Of a stretch of DNA of 30,912 nt, positions 1 to 9,832 are shown in pieces. The notes beneath the pieces were generated by a model. That model made no database searches. It was not told where the DNA came from and saw only the letters and a program-made list of their open reading frames with translations. Source of the stretch: Cafeteria roenbergensis (lineage: Eukaryota > Sar > Bigyra > Bicosoecida > Cafeteriaceae); the NCBI GenBank assembly GCA_008330645.1, contig VLTN01000114.1, positions 1 to 30,912 on the forward strand, in the 5' to 3' direction. Each line of letters starts with the position of its first letter. Position 1 is the stretch's first letter. Both the position numbers and the translations under genes were made by a program.

Positions 1-473
1 CGTGACGACGTCGCCATAGAGCTCTGCCGACAAACGAACCGCTCGGGAGCTGCGCGCGCTCGCGACCCCTGTCTCGGCCGCTGAGGCCCGCGTTGCCGCC
101 GCGGACGGCGCCGCTGCGACCCCCGCCCCCCGCCAGCCCACGCTCCCGTGTGCGTGGGGCGCAGAGGGGCGTGCGGTGCGCGGGGTTTCGCTCGTGCCGC
201 TTTGGAAGGTGCAGCTGATCATTACGTGAAGTGATCTGACTAGCCAGCCGACACGCGTATAGCTGCCCGCCGCTGAATGACGGCCCAGCTCGGCCTATGT
301 GCTTAAGTAGGCGTCGGCCACTGCCCTCTGCCCAGGCAATTCGTCCGCCGTGAAGAGGGCCGGCCGCGGCGCCGCGGCCGAGGCGGCCCGCCGCCCCCGA
401 GTTCTGCGCTAGTGGCAGTTTCGCGACCCGCCTCGTCAGGGAAATGTTCAAGGGGAGCCTCGTCCATAGCTCG
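1..473. other. GC-rich stretch without a recognisable gene
   Basis: No reading frame here has a recognisable domain and no spliced exon could be supported. The only structure seen is a perfect 20-bp palindrome at 361-380 (CGGCCGCGGCGCCGCGGCCG). At 474 the sequence joins a dispersed repeat. Confidence 0.5.
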
Positions 474-810
474 GGGCGGGTCACGAATGCGGCCTTTGCT
501 CTCACACAACCTCAAAGCCGACCGCACGGGCCCTGAGTGCTGTCGAGCAGTTCGCGACTGGCACGGCGGTGCAAAGCGAAGCGCACGCTCGCGCGCCCTT
601 GCCGGCGAGCTGCTTGTCTGGCCTGCCTGACGCAGGCGGTAGACCAGAGCTCGGGACCCTCCGAGTCACGCCGAGGGCAGCCCACTCAGCACGCCGTGGG
701 GGAGCCGCGTAGCCCAAGAAGTGTCGTGACGAATGCCAGATGGCTCGTCTGTTTTGTCCGGGGTAGAATCTACGTCTGCGGACAAATATGAACCCAACCG
801 GTTACCGAAC
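474..810 (-). repeat. partial inverted copy of a dispersed element
   Basis: The reverse complement of this segment matches 3217-3548 closely, with scattered substitutions and small indels. Homology starts at the GTTCGGTAACC end (here reading GGTTACCGAAC at 800-810) and fades at 474, so the far third of the fuller copy (3549-3743) is missing. The intact-looking end lies 2 bp before the first ankyrin exon. It carries no convincing gene and is probably a non-autonomous transposon relic. Confidence 0.75.
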
Positions 811-812
811 AG

Positions 813-2789
813 AGTGGCGCAACGGCGGTCTTGCGGGCGGCATGGGAAGGCCACAGGGACACAGTGGAAGCTGCTGTTAGACCGCGGCGCCGACCCTGAG
901 ACCAGCAACCGCGTGAGTGCGACGGCGGTGCGTGTTGTGCGTCGGGCTCGCGAACGGCGTGACAAGGCTGGTACAGTTGTTATATAGTGCAAATATATAA
1001 GACAGACCGTAAACAACATGTGAAGTATCATACTTTGCCACAAAGCAAAGCGATGTCGGGACCCCGATGGCGATGAGCCGTTGAGGCGCAGTGCTCTGTC
1101 GCGAGCCGGCGTGTGAGGCGGCGTTGTGCCGGGATGTATCGGGGAAGCGATGGTGACGAGGCGAGGTGTGGTGCGGGTTTGCGATCTCGCAGTAATGGCG
1201 AAGCGGTTGATTATCTCGCCGCTCAGCGAGGCCACAGGCATGGTGGAAGCTGCTGCTGGGACCGCGGTGCCGACCCTGGAGGCCAAAGATAACGTGAGTG
1301 CGGCAACGGTGCGTGATGCGCACGGGCTGGCAGGCATGGCGGGTAGGCCAGGAACCGCGATGGCGAGAGCGTCGGGGCGTCGTGTTCCCGTCGCGGGACT
1401 GCGTGTCTGGTGGTGTTGGTGTCGGGTTGACTGGAACGCAGTGATGGTCCGATGACTTGTCGCGATGAGTGGGCGTGCAACCCGTGCAGGACGCCGCAAC
1501 GGCGCTTTTTCGGGCTGTGGCATTTGGCCACGGGCCACGGTGAAGCTGCTGGTGGACCGGGGCGCCGACCTGGAGGCCAAGGACTGCGTGAGTGCAGGAC
1601 GGTGTGTGCCTGCGCGGCGAAATGCGGAGTGTGGACTGGACGGCCTTGGACGGGAGGCGGCGCTGTGGGGAATGTCTGGAGGGGAGCGAGGGTGCGACGA
1701 TGTGTGGTCTGATGCGGGCAATGCGACGTCGCAGTATAGCGAAGTGGTGCTTATTCGGGCTGCGGCATGTGGCCCACGCGGACATGGTGAAGCTGCTGCT
1801 GGACCGGGGGCGCAGACCTGGAGGCCAAGAACAGCGCGAGTGCGGTGATGGTGTGTGCTGCGCAGCGAACGGCGGCGTCCGCGACCAGCCGGCCAGGGAC
1901 CGCGATGGTGATGAGCCGTCGGAGCACCCTGCTCCTGTAGCGGGTCGGCGTGTGAGGCGGCGTGGGTGTCGGGACTTCTGGAGGGCAGCGTGGGTGCGAC
2001 GCGGCGAGGTGTGGCGCGGGCATTCGACCCCTGCAGTTTGGTGCCACATCGCTCGACCGGGCTGCATTGCGAGGCCACAAGGAAACGGTGGAGCTGCTGC
2101 TGGACCGCGGCGCCGACCCGGAGGCCAAGGACCACGTGAGTGCGGTTTCGCTGCCTGCTGCGCAAACGGGTCCGCAAGGGCGACACCGGCCGGCCAGGGA
2201 CCGCGTTGGAGATGACGCCGTCAGGGCGTTGTGCTCCTGTGGCGGGCCGGCGTGGGAGGTGGCGCTGGCGGGGGGCATGCCGGTATGGTTGCGATTGTGC
2301 GACGAGGTGGTGTGACATGCGGGCCTGCAGTACGACAAAAACGGCGGTGATCAAGGCGGCGATAGCAGGCCACAAGGACACGATGGAGCTGCTGCTGGAC
2401 CGTGGCGCGGATCTAGATGCCAAGGACCACGTGAGTGCGGTTTCGATGTGTGCTGCGCGGCGGACCGCGAAGGCAACGCCGCCGGCGTGGGGATCGCGAT
2501 GGTGATGAGCCGTTGCGGCGCCTTGCTCCTGTCGCGAGCCGGCGTGCGAGGCGACGTTGGTGTCGGGACGTCTGCGGCGGCAGTGGTGGTGTGAAAGCGT
2601 GTGGTGATGAGGGAGCATGCGGTCTCGCAGAGTGGGAACACGGCGCTACTCGTGGCAGCAGACCGTGGCCACAAGGACACGGTTGAGCTACTGCTGGACC
2701 GGGGCGCCGACCTCGAGGCCAAGAACTCTGTGAAACCCAAGAGGTCGCTCAGTTTGCAATGCCTTTGGCTGACCGGTGACATCAAGTGA
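813..2789 (+). CDS. multi-exon ankyrin-repeat protein gene, 5' part missing, possibly decayed
   Basis: Seven exons are visible: 813-912, 1193-1293, 1490-1587, 1735-1835, 2037-2135, 2331-2430 and 2631-2789. Internal exons are flanked by CAG acceptors and GTGAGT donors (GCGAGT after 1835). Each internal exon is about 99 nt, phase 0, and encodes one 33-residue ankyrin repeat ending LLLDRGADPEAKD or a variant. The 2037-2135 exon is exactly 99 nt and fully in frame. The last exon ends with a TGA at 2787-2789 after a short non-repeat tail. Exon lengths of 98, 100 and 101 nt elsewhere reflect 1-base indels, for example five A where four fit at about 2337, or extra C and G in 1735-1835. Ankyrin repeats are protein-binding scaffolds and no partner can be inferred. 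No first exon or start codon is seen, because the dispersed element abuts the first visible exon. It could be a decaying gene or a real gene blurred by sequencing error. Confidence 0.65.
1193..2789 (+). repeat. tandem exon-plus-intron repeat units of about 250-300 bp
   Basis: Not only the ankyrin exons but also the introns between them are related. Each contains versions of GACCGCGATGGTGATGAGCC, a GCTCCTGTCGCGGGCCGGCG-like block and a GTGTCGGGA block in the same order. Successive exon starts are spaced 297, 245, 302, 294 and 300 bp apart. The array therefore grew by duplication of whole exon-intron units. Confidence 0.7.
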
Positions 2790-3088
2790 ATTGCTCAGGG
2801 GGGAGCCGGAGCATGGTGGATTTGAGGCTTGGCCTCCAACGATGGCCGCGCACAATGATTGTCTTGGCTCGTGGCTCGCTGTCGGATGCTCTCACCATCG
2901 GATTCGGTTGTTTGAATGCAGGCTGGCAAGAACGCGCTGGCGCTTTGTGCGAGTTTAGGTCCATGCGCCGAAGTGCTTCGCAGTGCCGAGCGGCTCCAGC
3001 GATGGCACCGCCGCAGAGTCCTGGCGTTGTGGGCGCAATGATGCGCTTTTGCAGAGTTCAGACTCTCCGCAGCACAGGGGATCGGGAG
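2790..3088. other. spacer after the ankyrin gene, nothing recognised
   Basis: No frame here shows a recognisable protein and no repeat match was found inside the window. It runs from the ankyrin stop codon to the start of a retrotransposon 3' fragment. Confidence 0.4.
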
Positions 3089-3216
3089 CGAAGGACTCGC
3101 GTAACCATACCACACACTCGATTCACAGACTCATCAAACACCAATCCAGCAACTCCATCACCGATGAATCACAAACCGCGCCAAACCCACAATCCCAAGT
3201 CTCAAGTCCCAGATCA
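3089..3216 (-). mobile_element. non-LTR retrotransposon 3' fragment, outer part
   Basis: This matches the 3' untranslated sequence of the element at 25823-30195 (ACTCGCGTAACCAT through CCCAGATCA). The terminal CCCCCAACGATGTTCA sequence of the other copies is absent. The rest of the same fragment resumes at 3744, after a 527-bp insertion. Confidence 0.8.
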
Positions 3217-3743
3217 GTTCGGTAACCGGTTGGGTTCATATTTGTCCGCAGACGTAGATTCTACCCCGACAAAACAGACGAGCCATCTGGCATCGTCACG
3301 ACACTCTCTTGGGCTACGCGGCTCCCCCACAGCGTGCTGGGGGCTGCCCTCGGCGTGACTCAGAGGGTCCCGAGCTCTGGTCTACCCGCCTGCGTCGGCG
3401 GCCAAGACAAGCAGCTCGCCGGCAAGGCGCGCGCAGCGTGCGCTTCGCTTTGCCCGCCGTGCCGTGCGAACGCTCGCACAGCACTCCAGGGCCCGTTGCG
3501 GTCGGCTTTGAGGTTGTGTGAGAGCAAAGCCGCATTCGTGACCCGCCCGCCCATCCCGCGGCAGGCTGGGAGGTGGCTTGCGAGGTTTCAGTGCCCCTGT
3601 GGGTGCAGACTCCGAGCAAGGCACTGCCACTCCTAGCCTGCTGGCGCCGGACACCTAACAGGTGCCCATTTGGCCACTGCTGGATGCGTGATCACCATTC
3701 CCTACGATCACACGCACCAGGGCGAATCGGAGGCGTTGCCGGA
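3217..3743 (+). mobile_element. 527-bp non-autonomous DNA transposon-like insertion
   Basis: The insertion splits an otherwise collinear retrotransposon 3' sequence (…CCCAGATCA | CACTCCCATC…), so both edges can be placed to within 2-3 bp. The ends form a short imperfect inverted repeat: TTCGGTAAC at the left against TCCGGCAAC read inward from the right. A 2-bp CA may be the target duplication. The first 332 bp are shared in inverted orientation with 474-810. There is no transposase, so it would be non-autonomous. The superfamily is not identified. Confidence 0.6.
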
Positions 3744-3841
3744 CACTCCCATCACACTGCCTCGAGTCGCCACTCAGCCGCCCCTGCTCACCGCATGCGC
3801 TCCACCTGCTGTCGCAGGTACTGCGTCTGCCCGATCAGCTG
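3744..3841 (-). mobile_element. non-LTR retrotransposon 3' fragment, inner part
   Basis: This continues the 3' sequence interrupted at 3216, matching the other copies from CACTCCCATCACACTG through CCCGATCAGCTG. In those copies this region covers the end of the open reading frame (…QTQYLRQQVERMR). Homology stops at 3841, where a palindromic element begins. Confidence 0.8.
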
Positions 3842-3843
3842 AG

Positions 3844-4493
3844 TGCTGACCTGTGTGGGTGTTAAGAGGCCTCTTGTTGGCGAAAGACTGGTGTTGACTC
3901 AAATGGCTGCACTTCGGCGCGGCGGGGACCACACGGGGTCGCCCGAGGGACGGAAGGGCGGGGTCAGGCGATCGAATCGAGCACACACACACCACTAAAC
4001 CCTATCCTAAACCGGGGTATGGTCGGCGAGCCCCTCGTGGGCTCGAACCGGTGTCCCCGCCCCACAGGGCGGGCTTGCGAGCGGGCCGAAATGGCCCGCG
4101 CCTGCCGTGTGGCAGATCGGCCCATGCTTGTGATTTAAATCTTGTGCTGCTGTCCCCTCGAGTTGAGCGGCCGCCGCCCTCAAGACAGTGCAACAACCCC
4201 AGGCCCGCTCTGCGCCACGGCAGCCGCGGCCCATCCGACCCGCTCGCAAGCCCCACCTCAGGGCGGGCACGCCGGTTCGAGCCCACGTGGGGCTCACCGG
4301 CCGCACCCGCACCCGTACCCGCCGCACGCCCGCGCCCCGAGTGGTGTGTGTGTGAACTCGATTCGAACGTTTGACCCTCCCTCCCGTCCCTCGGGCGACC
4401 CTGTGTGGTCCCCGCCGCGCCGAACTTTAGCCATTTAGGTCAACATCAGTCCTTCACCAGAATGCGGCCTCTCAACGTCCACACAGGTCAGCA
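3844..4493. mobile_element. long imperfect palindrome, MITE-like element
   Basis: The left part (3844 onward, TGCTGACCTGTGTGG) is the imperfect reverse complement of the right end (…CCACACAGGTCAGCA, ending 4493). Matching continues almost to the centre near 4150, giving arms of about 300 bp. Both arms contain a GGTTCGAGCCC sequence (4274-4284 on plus, 4039-4049 on minus) resembling a polymerase III B box, which may be coincidental. No protein is encoded. The right edge sits exactly where the first copy of the tandem gene loses its 5' end, so insertion or recombination here truncated that copy. Confidence 0.65.
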
Positions 4494-4498
4494 TGAAC

Positions 4499-6187
4499 AT
4501 GCAGGCCAAGACCCAAGACGCGGCAGTGAAGATGCAGGCCGATGTGCACAACATGGCAATGGATGTCGCTCGGCGCAAGGTCGAGGACGACTGTGCCGAT
4601 GCCATGGGGCTGATGGGGTCTGCGTTCGAAGTGGCGCACCGCGCTCACGCCATGGGAGTCCGGACCGCGTACCGGGGCATGACCGCAGCGACGCGAGAAG
4701 CAGCTGACCTGTGCGACATGGCTTGGGCGGCCGTCAGCCAGACGACGACGCCCTCGGCGGCACAGCCCGCAAGCATGGCGCACCCCGACGTCCGACCCGG
4801 CGCGATGGCATTCGTGCAGGCGGAGCTCCACTACTACCACGCCTCAACGTGCTTGCACTGCGTTGATGAGGGCCAGGAGGTGGTGGGCGCCGAGCCGCTC
4901 ACGCCAGGGCAGAGGCTGGACACCGCGAGGCAGATGGTCGAAGAGGCCGGCCGAAGCCTCGACAAGGCCACAAGGTGCCTCGCGGCCAACACGGGGTCGG
5001 ACATGGCGTCGGCGGACCTTCTCCGGCGTCGCATCGAGCTGCGCAAAGCGGACGCCGACAGCTTCCGGCGGTCGCTGGGAGGTGGGCGGGAACCACACAC
5101 GTCCCACACGCCGTACCTCGGCTTGCTGGAAGAGACGGGAGACACGGACTTCGCTGCGGATGACGCAGCCACGGCACGGTTCGTTGCACGCGCGGCCAAC
5201 AACTACGCCATGGCTCTGTTCGGGTCGCAGAAGACCGCGGATCAGGCTGCTGGGCAGCTGTTGTTTGCCATGGACCTCCTCTTCGACGACCGTGTGATGC
5301 GAGCCACGCTCGCGTCGGCCGAAACCCAGCCGGCCCGGAAAGCTGCGCCGTCGACTGAGCCCCCCAAGGAGCTTGCGACTCGGCTTCGGCCGCTGTGGCG
5401 CCGCGTCGATGTGACCCGTGACCGTCTTCGCACCGCCCAGGCGTCGGACCGCGAACGCCTCACGTGCCGCAAGATGCTATCGACGTCAGCCGCGTGGTTG
5501 TTCTTCCGCTCGCAGAGCCAGCCCGTCAGCGCGCGCGACATCATGCGCGTGGTCAGCGGGGACCGCGCGATGGTGCTCCCGCCAATGCGCCCGTCGTCGT
5601 CATTGTCCTCGTTTGACGCCGGAGAGTTTGGTGCAAAGCCTGGCACGCCGATTGAAAAGCTTCGGGAGAATCTCCAGGGCACTGACGAGGCGTGGCTCAG
5701 GCGGAGGGGGTACGTGCGGCTTCTTGTGGCCATCCACGCGGCGCTAGAGGCCGCACCGACCGACGACGAGACCAACGGCACAGCCACGGCCCGGGCCTCC
5801 GACCTTCCTTCCACGAGGGCGCTCGCGCGCGAGATCATCGAGACGGCGGCCGAGATCGGAACGGCGCCGCGCCGCATCGGGACCGGCACCGAGTCCACGT
5901 CCGGGGACTGGGGCACGTACGCGTACCTGGTGTCCCGCTGTGCCGACGAGACACCCACGAAGGGCGCCAAGGCCGCCGCGCCGACAGAGCTTGGTGAGGA
6001 GGGTCCGAGGTTCTCCGAGCTGGGACGCGCCCGGCGATTCGCGGAGCTCGCGGCGAGGCGTCGCGACGGCCCGCCGGAACGCTCGGTCGGGGTCGCGGCG
6101 GTCTGCGATGCCGACCGCAAGGCCATCTGGGCGCTGCTGAAGCACGTGCGGGCCAAGTGCGGGCTCGACAGGGCGGTTGCATCCTGA
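4499..6187 (+). pseudogene. 5'-truncated copy 1 of tandem 640-residue protein
   Basis: From the ATG at 4499 (a second ATG at 4493 lies in the flanking palindrome) this copy matches copy 2 residue for residue, with very few differences, through the stop at 6185-6187. About the first 78 residues, including the hydrophobic segment, are missing because homology begins abruptly at the edge of the palindromic element. The remaining frame of more than 560 codons is open. It has lost its promoter and N terminus and is probably not functional, although an internal start cannot be excluded. Confidence 0.6.
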
Positions 6188-7047
6188 GCAAATGCATGCG
6201 TTGTGTGTTGCGGTCGTGAGTACCGAAGGTTTTGTTGCCATGCACGGGCGCGATGCGTCCATTGCGCGTGGTTGTTTTCAAAACAAGCCGAACGGGAACT
6301 CGGACCTGCAGTCCCGACAAGCTCTGCATGGGAAGGCGTCTGCGCGGCCCTCCCGGAGCGTTCTCTGCCCTGTGCCTGGCCGAGCCGGCGGCTCGCGGCT
6401 GGCATGACGACAGACACGGCGCCAAGCCTGTGCGTTGCGCCCATGGTCGGTGTTTTGCCTGCCTCGATCGAACACACTCGCTCTGCGCGTTCCTGAGAAC
6501 GGCTGGGACCTTGGAAGTACCTATGGTCTGTAAGGGGTACAGAGCCTTTCGGTAAGGTTGTAAGGCTTACAGAGCGTCTGTAACCCTGACAAAGACCTCT
6601 GTAAGCCTGGCAGAGTCTACAATTTTGTTCGCCAAAGTTAACAATTTTTCGCTGCACCAGCAGAATCCGAGTCGCTTGTGTCAACACTAATATTGAAGCC
6701 TTACAATGCGGTATTTGCCTGAAAGGTCAAGATTATGTACTTCCAGAGCCCCTGTCGTGGCCTCGGCACTCTCACGACCGATCGGTGAGCGGCTATGCCC
6801 GGGCGCCGGCCGAACGCGCTCCCTTTGTCCCGTCTGCGCCCCATGGGCGGCGTGGCCCATTGGCTGGAAGGCTGCCAGGAGCGCATCGGGCGATGTTCCG
6901 GCGCGGTTCCGCGTGATTGAAGCCCGGGAGATTTTTGCCAGCGAGACCTTGCCCCGCGCCTCGACCGGTTGCCGCACGGCTTGCTTCAAACCCGTGAAAA
7001 GGCGCCTTTGATTGATGTGACGACCGGCGCAGACAGGTTGCGGGGGC
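6188..7047. other. spacer between tandem gene copies 1 and 2
   Basis: This is about 860 bp of non-coding unit sequence. It holds a locally AT-richer stretch (about 6530-6720) with an 11-bp inverted repeat (6564-6607) and several TGTAAG/CTTACAGAG words, a likely terminator or promoter area. The downstream 300 bp are GC-rich and lead into the next start codon. No gene is recognised. Confidence 0.5.
6564..6607. promoter_or_regulatory. 11-bp inverted repeat in the unit spacer
   Basis: GGCTTACAGAG (6564-6574) and CTCTGTAAGCC (6597-6607) are perfect reverse complements around a 22-nt spacer that itself contains CTGTAACC. The same structure recurs at 9348-9391. It could be a binding site or RNA hairpin near the gene's 3' or 5' end. 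Function is unknown. Confidence 0.45.
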
Positions 7048-8970
7048 ATGCTCGCATGCGCAAGCCGGCGAGCGGCGGCACGGGCCATTACGGTTGCCCG
7101 GACAGCACGTCGTTCCCGGCGCACTCTGATGACTGAAACAGCCGACAAGCCCCAGCAAGTGTCGGAAAGCTCCGTCCTTTCACGGGTGGCGGCGGGGGCA
7201 TCCACGGGCGCAGCGATCGCGTCTGCATGTGCGGCGGTTTTCGGCCTCCGGATTCTGAACAGGCAGGCCAAGACGCAAGAGATGCAGGCCAAGACCCAAG
7301 ACGCGGCAGTGAAGATGCAGGCCGATGTGCACAACATGGCAATGGATGTCGCTCGGCGCAAGGTCGAGGACGACTGTGCCGATGCCATGGGGCTGATGGG
7401 GTCTGCGTTCGAAGTGGCGCACCGCGCTCACGCCATGGGAGTCCGGACCGCGTACCGGGGCATGACCGCAGCGACGCGAGAAGCAGCTGACCTGTGCGAC
7501 ATGGCTTGGGCGGCCGTCAACCAGACGACGACGCCCTCGGCGGCACAGCCCGCAAGCATGGCGCACCCCGACGTCCGACCCGGCGCGATGGCATTCGTGC
7601 AGGCGGAGCTCCACTACTACCACGCCTCAACGTGCTTGCACTGCGTTGATGAGGGCCAGGAGGTGGTGGGCGCCGAGCCGCTCACGCCAGGGCAGAGGCT
7701 GGACACCGCGAGGCAGATGGTCGAAGAGGCCGGCCGAAGCCTCGACAAGGCCACAAGGTGCCTCGCGGCCAACACGGGGTCGGACATGGCGTCGGCGGAC
7801 CTTCTCCGGCGTCGCATCGAGCTGCGCAAAGCGGACGCCGACAGCTTCCGGCGGTCGCTGGGAGGTGGGCGGGAACCACACACGTCTCACACGCCGTACC
7901 TCGGCTTGCTGGAAGAGACGGGAGACACGGACTTCGCTGCGGATGACGCAGCCACGGCACGGTTCGTTGCACGCGCGGCCAACAACTACGCCATGGCTCT
8001 GTTCGGGTCGCAGAAGACCGCGGATCAGGCTGCTGGGCAGCTGTTGTTTGCCATGGACCTCCTCTTCGACGACCGTGTGATGCGAGCCACGCTCGCGTCG
8101 GCCGAAACCCAGCCGGCCCGGAAAGCCGCGCCGTCGACTGAGCCCCCCAAGGAGCTTGCGACTCGGCTTCGGCCGCTGTGGCGCCGCGTCGATGTGACCC
8201 GTGACCGTCTTCGCACCGCCCAGGCGTCGGACCGCGAACGCCTCACGTGCCGCAAGATGCTATCGACGTCAGCCGCGTGGTTGTTCTTCCGCTCGCAGAG
8301 CCAGCCCGTCAGCGCGCGCGACATCATGCGCGTGGTCAGCGGGGACCGCGCGATGGTGCTCCCGCCAATGCGCCCGTCGTCGTCATTGTCCTCGTTTGAC
8401 GCCGGAGAGTTTGGTGCAAAGCCTGGCACGCCGATTGAAAAGCTTCGGGAGAATCTCCAGGGCACTGACGAGGCGTGGCTCAGGCGGAGGGGGTACGTGC
8501 GGTTTCTTGTGGCCATCCACGCGGCGCTAGAGGCCGCACCGACCGACGACGAGACCAACGGCACAGCCACGGCCCGGGCCTCCGACCTTCCTTCCACGAG
8601 GGCGCTCGCGCGCGAGATCATCGAGACGGCGGCCGAGATCGGAACGGCGCCGCGCCGCATCGGGACCGGCACCGAGTCCACGTCCGGGGACTGGGGCACG
8701 TACGCGTACCTGGTGTCCCGCTGTGCCGACGAGACACCCACGAAGGGCGCCAAGGCCGCCGCGCCGACAGAGCTTGGTGAGGAGGGTCCGAGGTTCTCCG
8801 AGCTGGGACGCGCCCGGCGATTCGCGGAGCTCGCGGCGAGGCGTCGCGACGGCCCGCCGGAACGCTCGGTCGGGGTCGCGGCGGTCTGCGATGCCGACCG
8901 CAAGGCCATCTGGGCGCTGCTGAAGCACGTGCGGGCCAAGTGCGGGCTCGACAGGGCGGTTGCATCCTGA
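7048..8970 (+). CDS. intact copy 2 of tandem 640-residue protein, function unknown
   Basis: This is the only full-length open copy. The first ATG (7048) gives a basic, Arg/Ala-rich leader; a second ATG at 7129 (MTETADKPQQ) is an equally likely start. Around residues 45-68 lies an Ala/Gly-rich hydrophobic stretch that could be a membrane segment. It is followed by a helical region with two QAKTQ repeats and then a long Ala/Arg/Glu-rich, mostly helical body. I recognise no enzyme motif or family. If the hydrophobic segment is a membrane anchor, most of the protein would sit on one side of a membrane, which is inference only. High GC at third codon positions fits the host background rather than the AT-rich viral element. 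Confidence 0.7.
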   Translation: MLACASRRAAARAITVARTARRSRRTLMTETADKPQQVSESSVLSRVAAGASTGAAIASACAAVFGLRILNRQAKTQEMQAKTQDAAVKMQADVHNMAMDVARRKVEDDCADAMGLMGSAFEVAHRAHAMGVRTAYRGMTAATREAADLCDMAWAAVNQTTTPSAAQPASMAHPDVRPGAMAFVQAELHYYHASTCLHCVDEGQEVVGAEPLTPGQRLDTARQMVEEAGRSLDKATRCLAANTGSDMASADLLRRRIELRKADADSFRRSLGGGREPHTSHTPYLGLLEETGDTDFAADDAATARFVARAANNYAMALFGSQKTADQAAGQLLFAMDLLFDDRVMRATLASAETQPARKAAPSTEPPKELATRLRPLWRRVDVTRDRLRTAQASDRERLTCRKMLSTSAAWLFFRSQSQPVSARDIMRVVSGDRAMVLPPMRPSSSLSSFDAGEFGAKPGTPIEKLRENLQGTDEAWLRRRGYVRFLVAIHAALEAAPTDDETNGTATARASDLPSTRALAREIIETAAEIGTAPRRIGTGTESTSGDWGTYAYLVSRCADETPTKGAKAAAPTELGEEGPRFSELGRARRFAELAARRRDGPPERSVGVAAVCDADRKAIWALLKHVRAKCGLDRAVAS

Positions 8971-9832
8971 GCAAATGCATGCGTTGTGTGTTGCGGTCGT
9001 GAGTACCGAAGGTTTTGTTGCCATGCACGGGCGCGATGCGTCCATTGCGCGTGGTTGTTTTCAAAAACAAGCCGAACGGGAACTCGGACCTGCAGTCCCG
9101 ACAAGCTCTGCATGGGAAGGCGTCTGCGCGGCCCTCCCGGAGCGTTCTCTGCCCTGTGCCTGGCCGAGCCGGCGGCTCGCGGCTGGCATGACGACAGACA
9201 CGGCGCCAAGCCTGTGCGTTGCGCCCATGGTCGGTGTTTTGCCTGCCTCGATCGAACACACTCGCTCTGCGCGTTCCTGAGAACGGCTGGGACCTTGGAA
9301 GTACCTATGGTCTGTATGGTTTACAGAGCCTTTCGGTAAGGTTGTAAGGCTTACAGAGCGTCTGTAACCCTGACAAAGACCTCTGTAAGCCTGGCAGAGT
9401 CTACAATTTTGTTCGCCAAAGTTAACAATTTTTCGCTGCACCAGCAGAATCCGAGTCGCTTGTGTCAACACTAATATTGAAGCCTTACAATGCGGTATTT
9501 GCCTGAAAGGTCAAGATTATGTACTTCCAGAGCCCCTGTCGTGGCCTCGGCACTCTCACGACCGATCGGTGAGCGGCTATGCCCGGGCGCCGGCCGAACG
9601 CGCTCCCTTTGTCCCGTCTGCGCCCCACGGGCGGCGTGGCCCATTGGCTGGAAGGCTGCCAGGAGCGCATCGGGCGATGTTCCGCGCGCGGTTCCGCGTG
9701 ATTGAAGCCCGGGAGATTTTTGCCAGCGAGACCTTGCCCCGCGCCTCGACCGGTTGCCGCACGGCTTGCTTCAAACCCGTGAAAAGGCGCCTTTGATTGA
9801 TGTGACGACCGGCGCAGACAGGTTGCGGGGGC
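8971..9832. other. spacer between tandem gene copies 2 and 3
   Basis: Nearly identical to 6188-7047. The differences are mostly single bases or homopolymer lengths, for example five A at 9062-9066 where the other copies have four, and a small change around 9317 (TATGGTTTACAG for AAGGGGTACAG). The 11-bp inverted repeat is conserved at 9348-9391. Confidence 0.6.

Noticed and set aside
666-2618. 650-codon open frame on the minus strand
   Set aside because: It is antisense to the ankyrin exon-intron repeats; its low-complexity Ser/Arg/His/Pro content and internal periodicity come from the repeated GC-rich units.
3844-4493. tRNA gene suggested by GGTTCGAGCCC
   Set aside because: No acceptor stem, D arm or anticodon arm could be placed around the B-box-like sequence.
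5242-6687. 481-codon minus-strand frame, with a counterpart at 8025-9209
   Set aside because: Antisense shadow of the GC-rich tandem gene; it recurs only because the units are duplicated.
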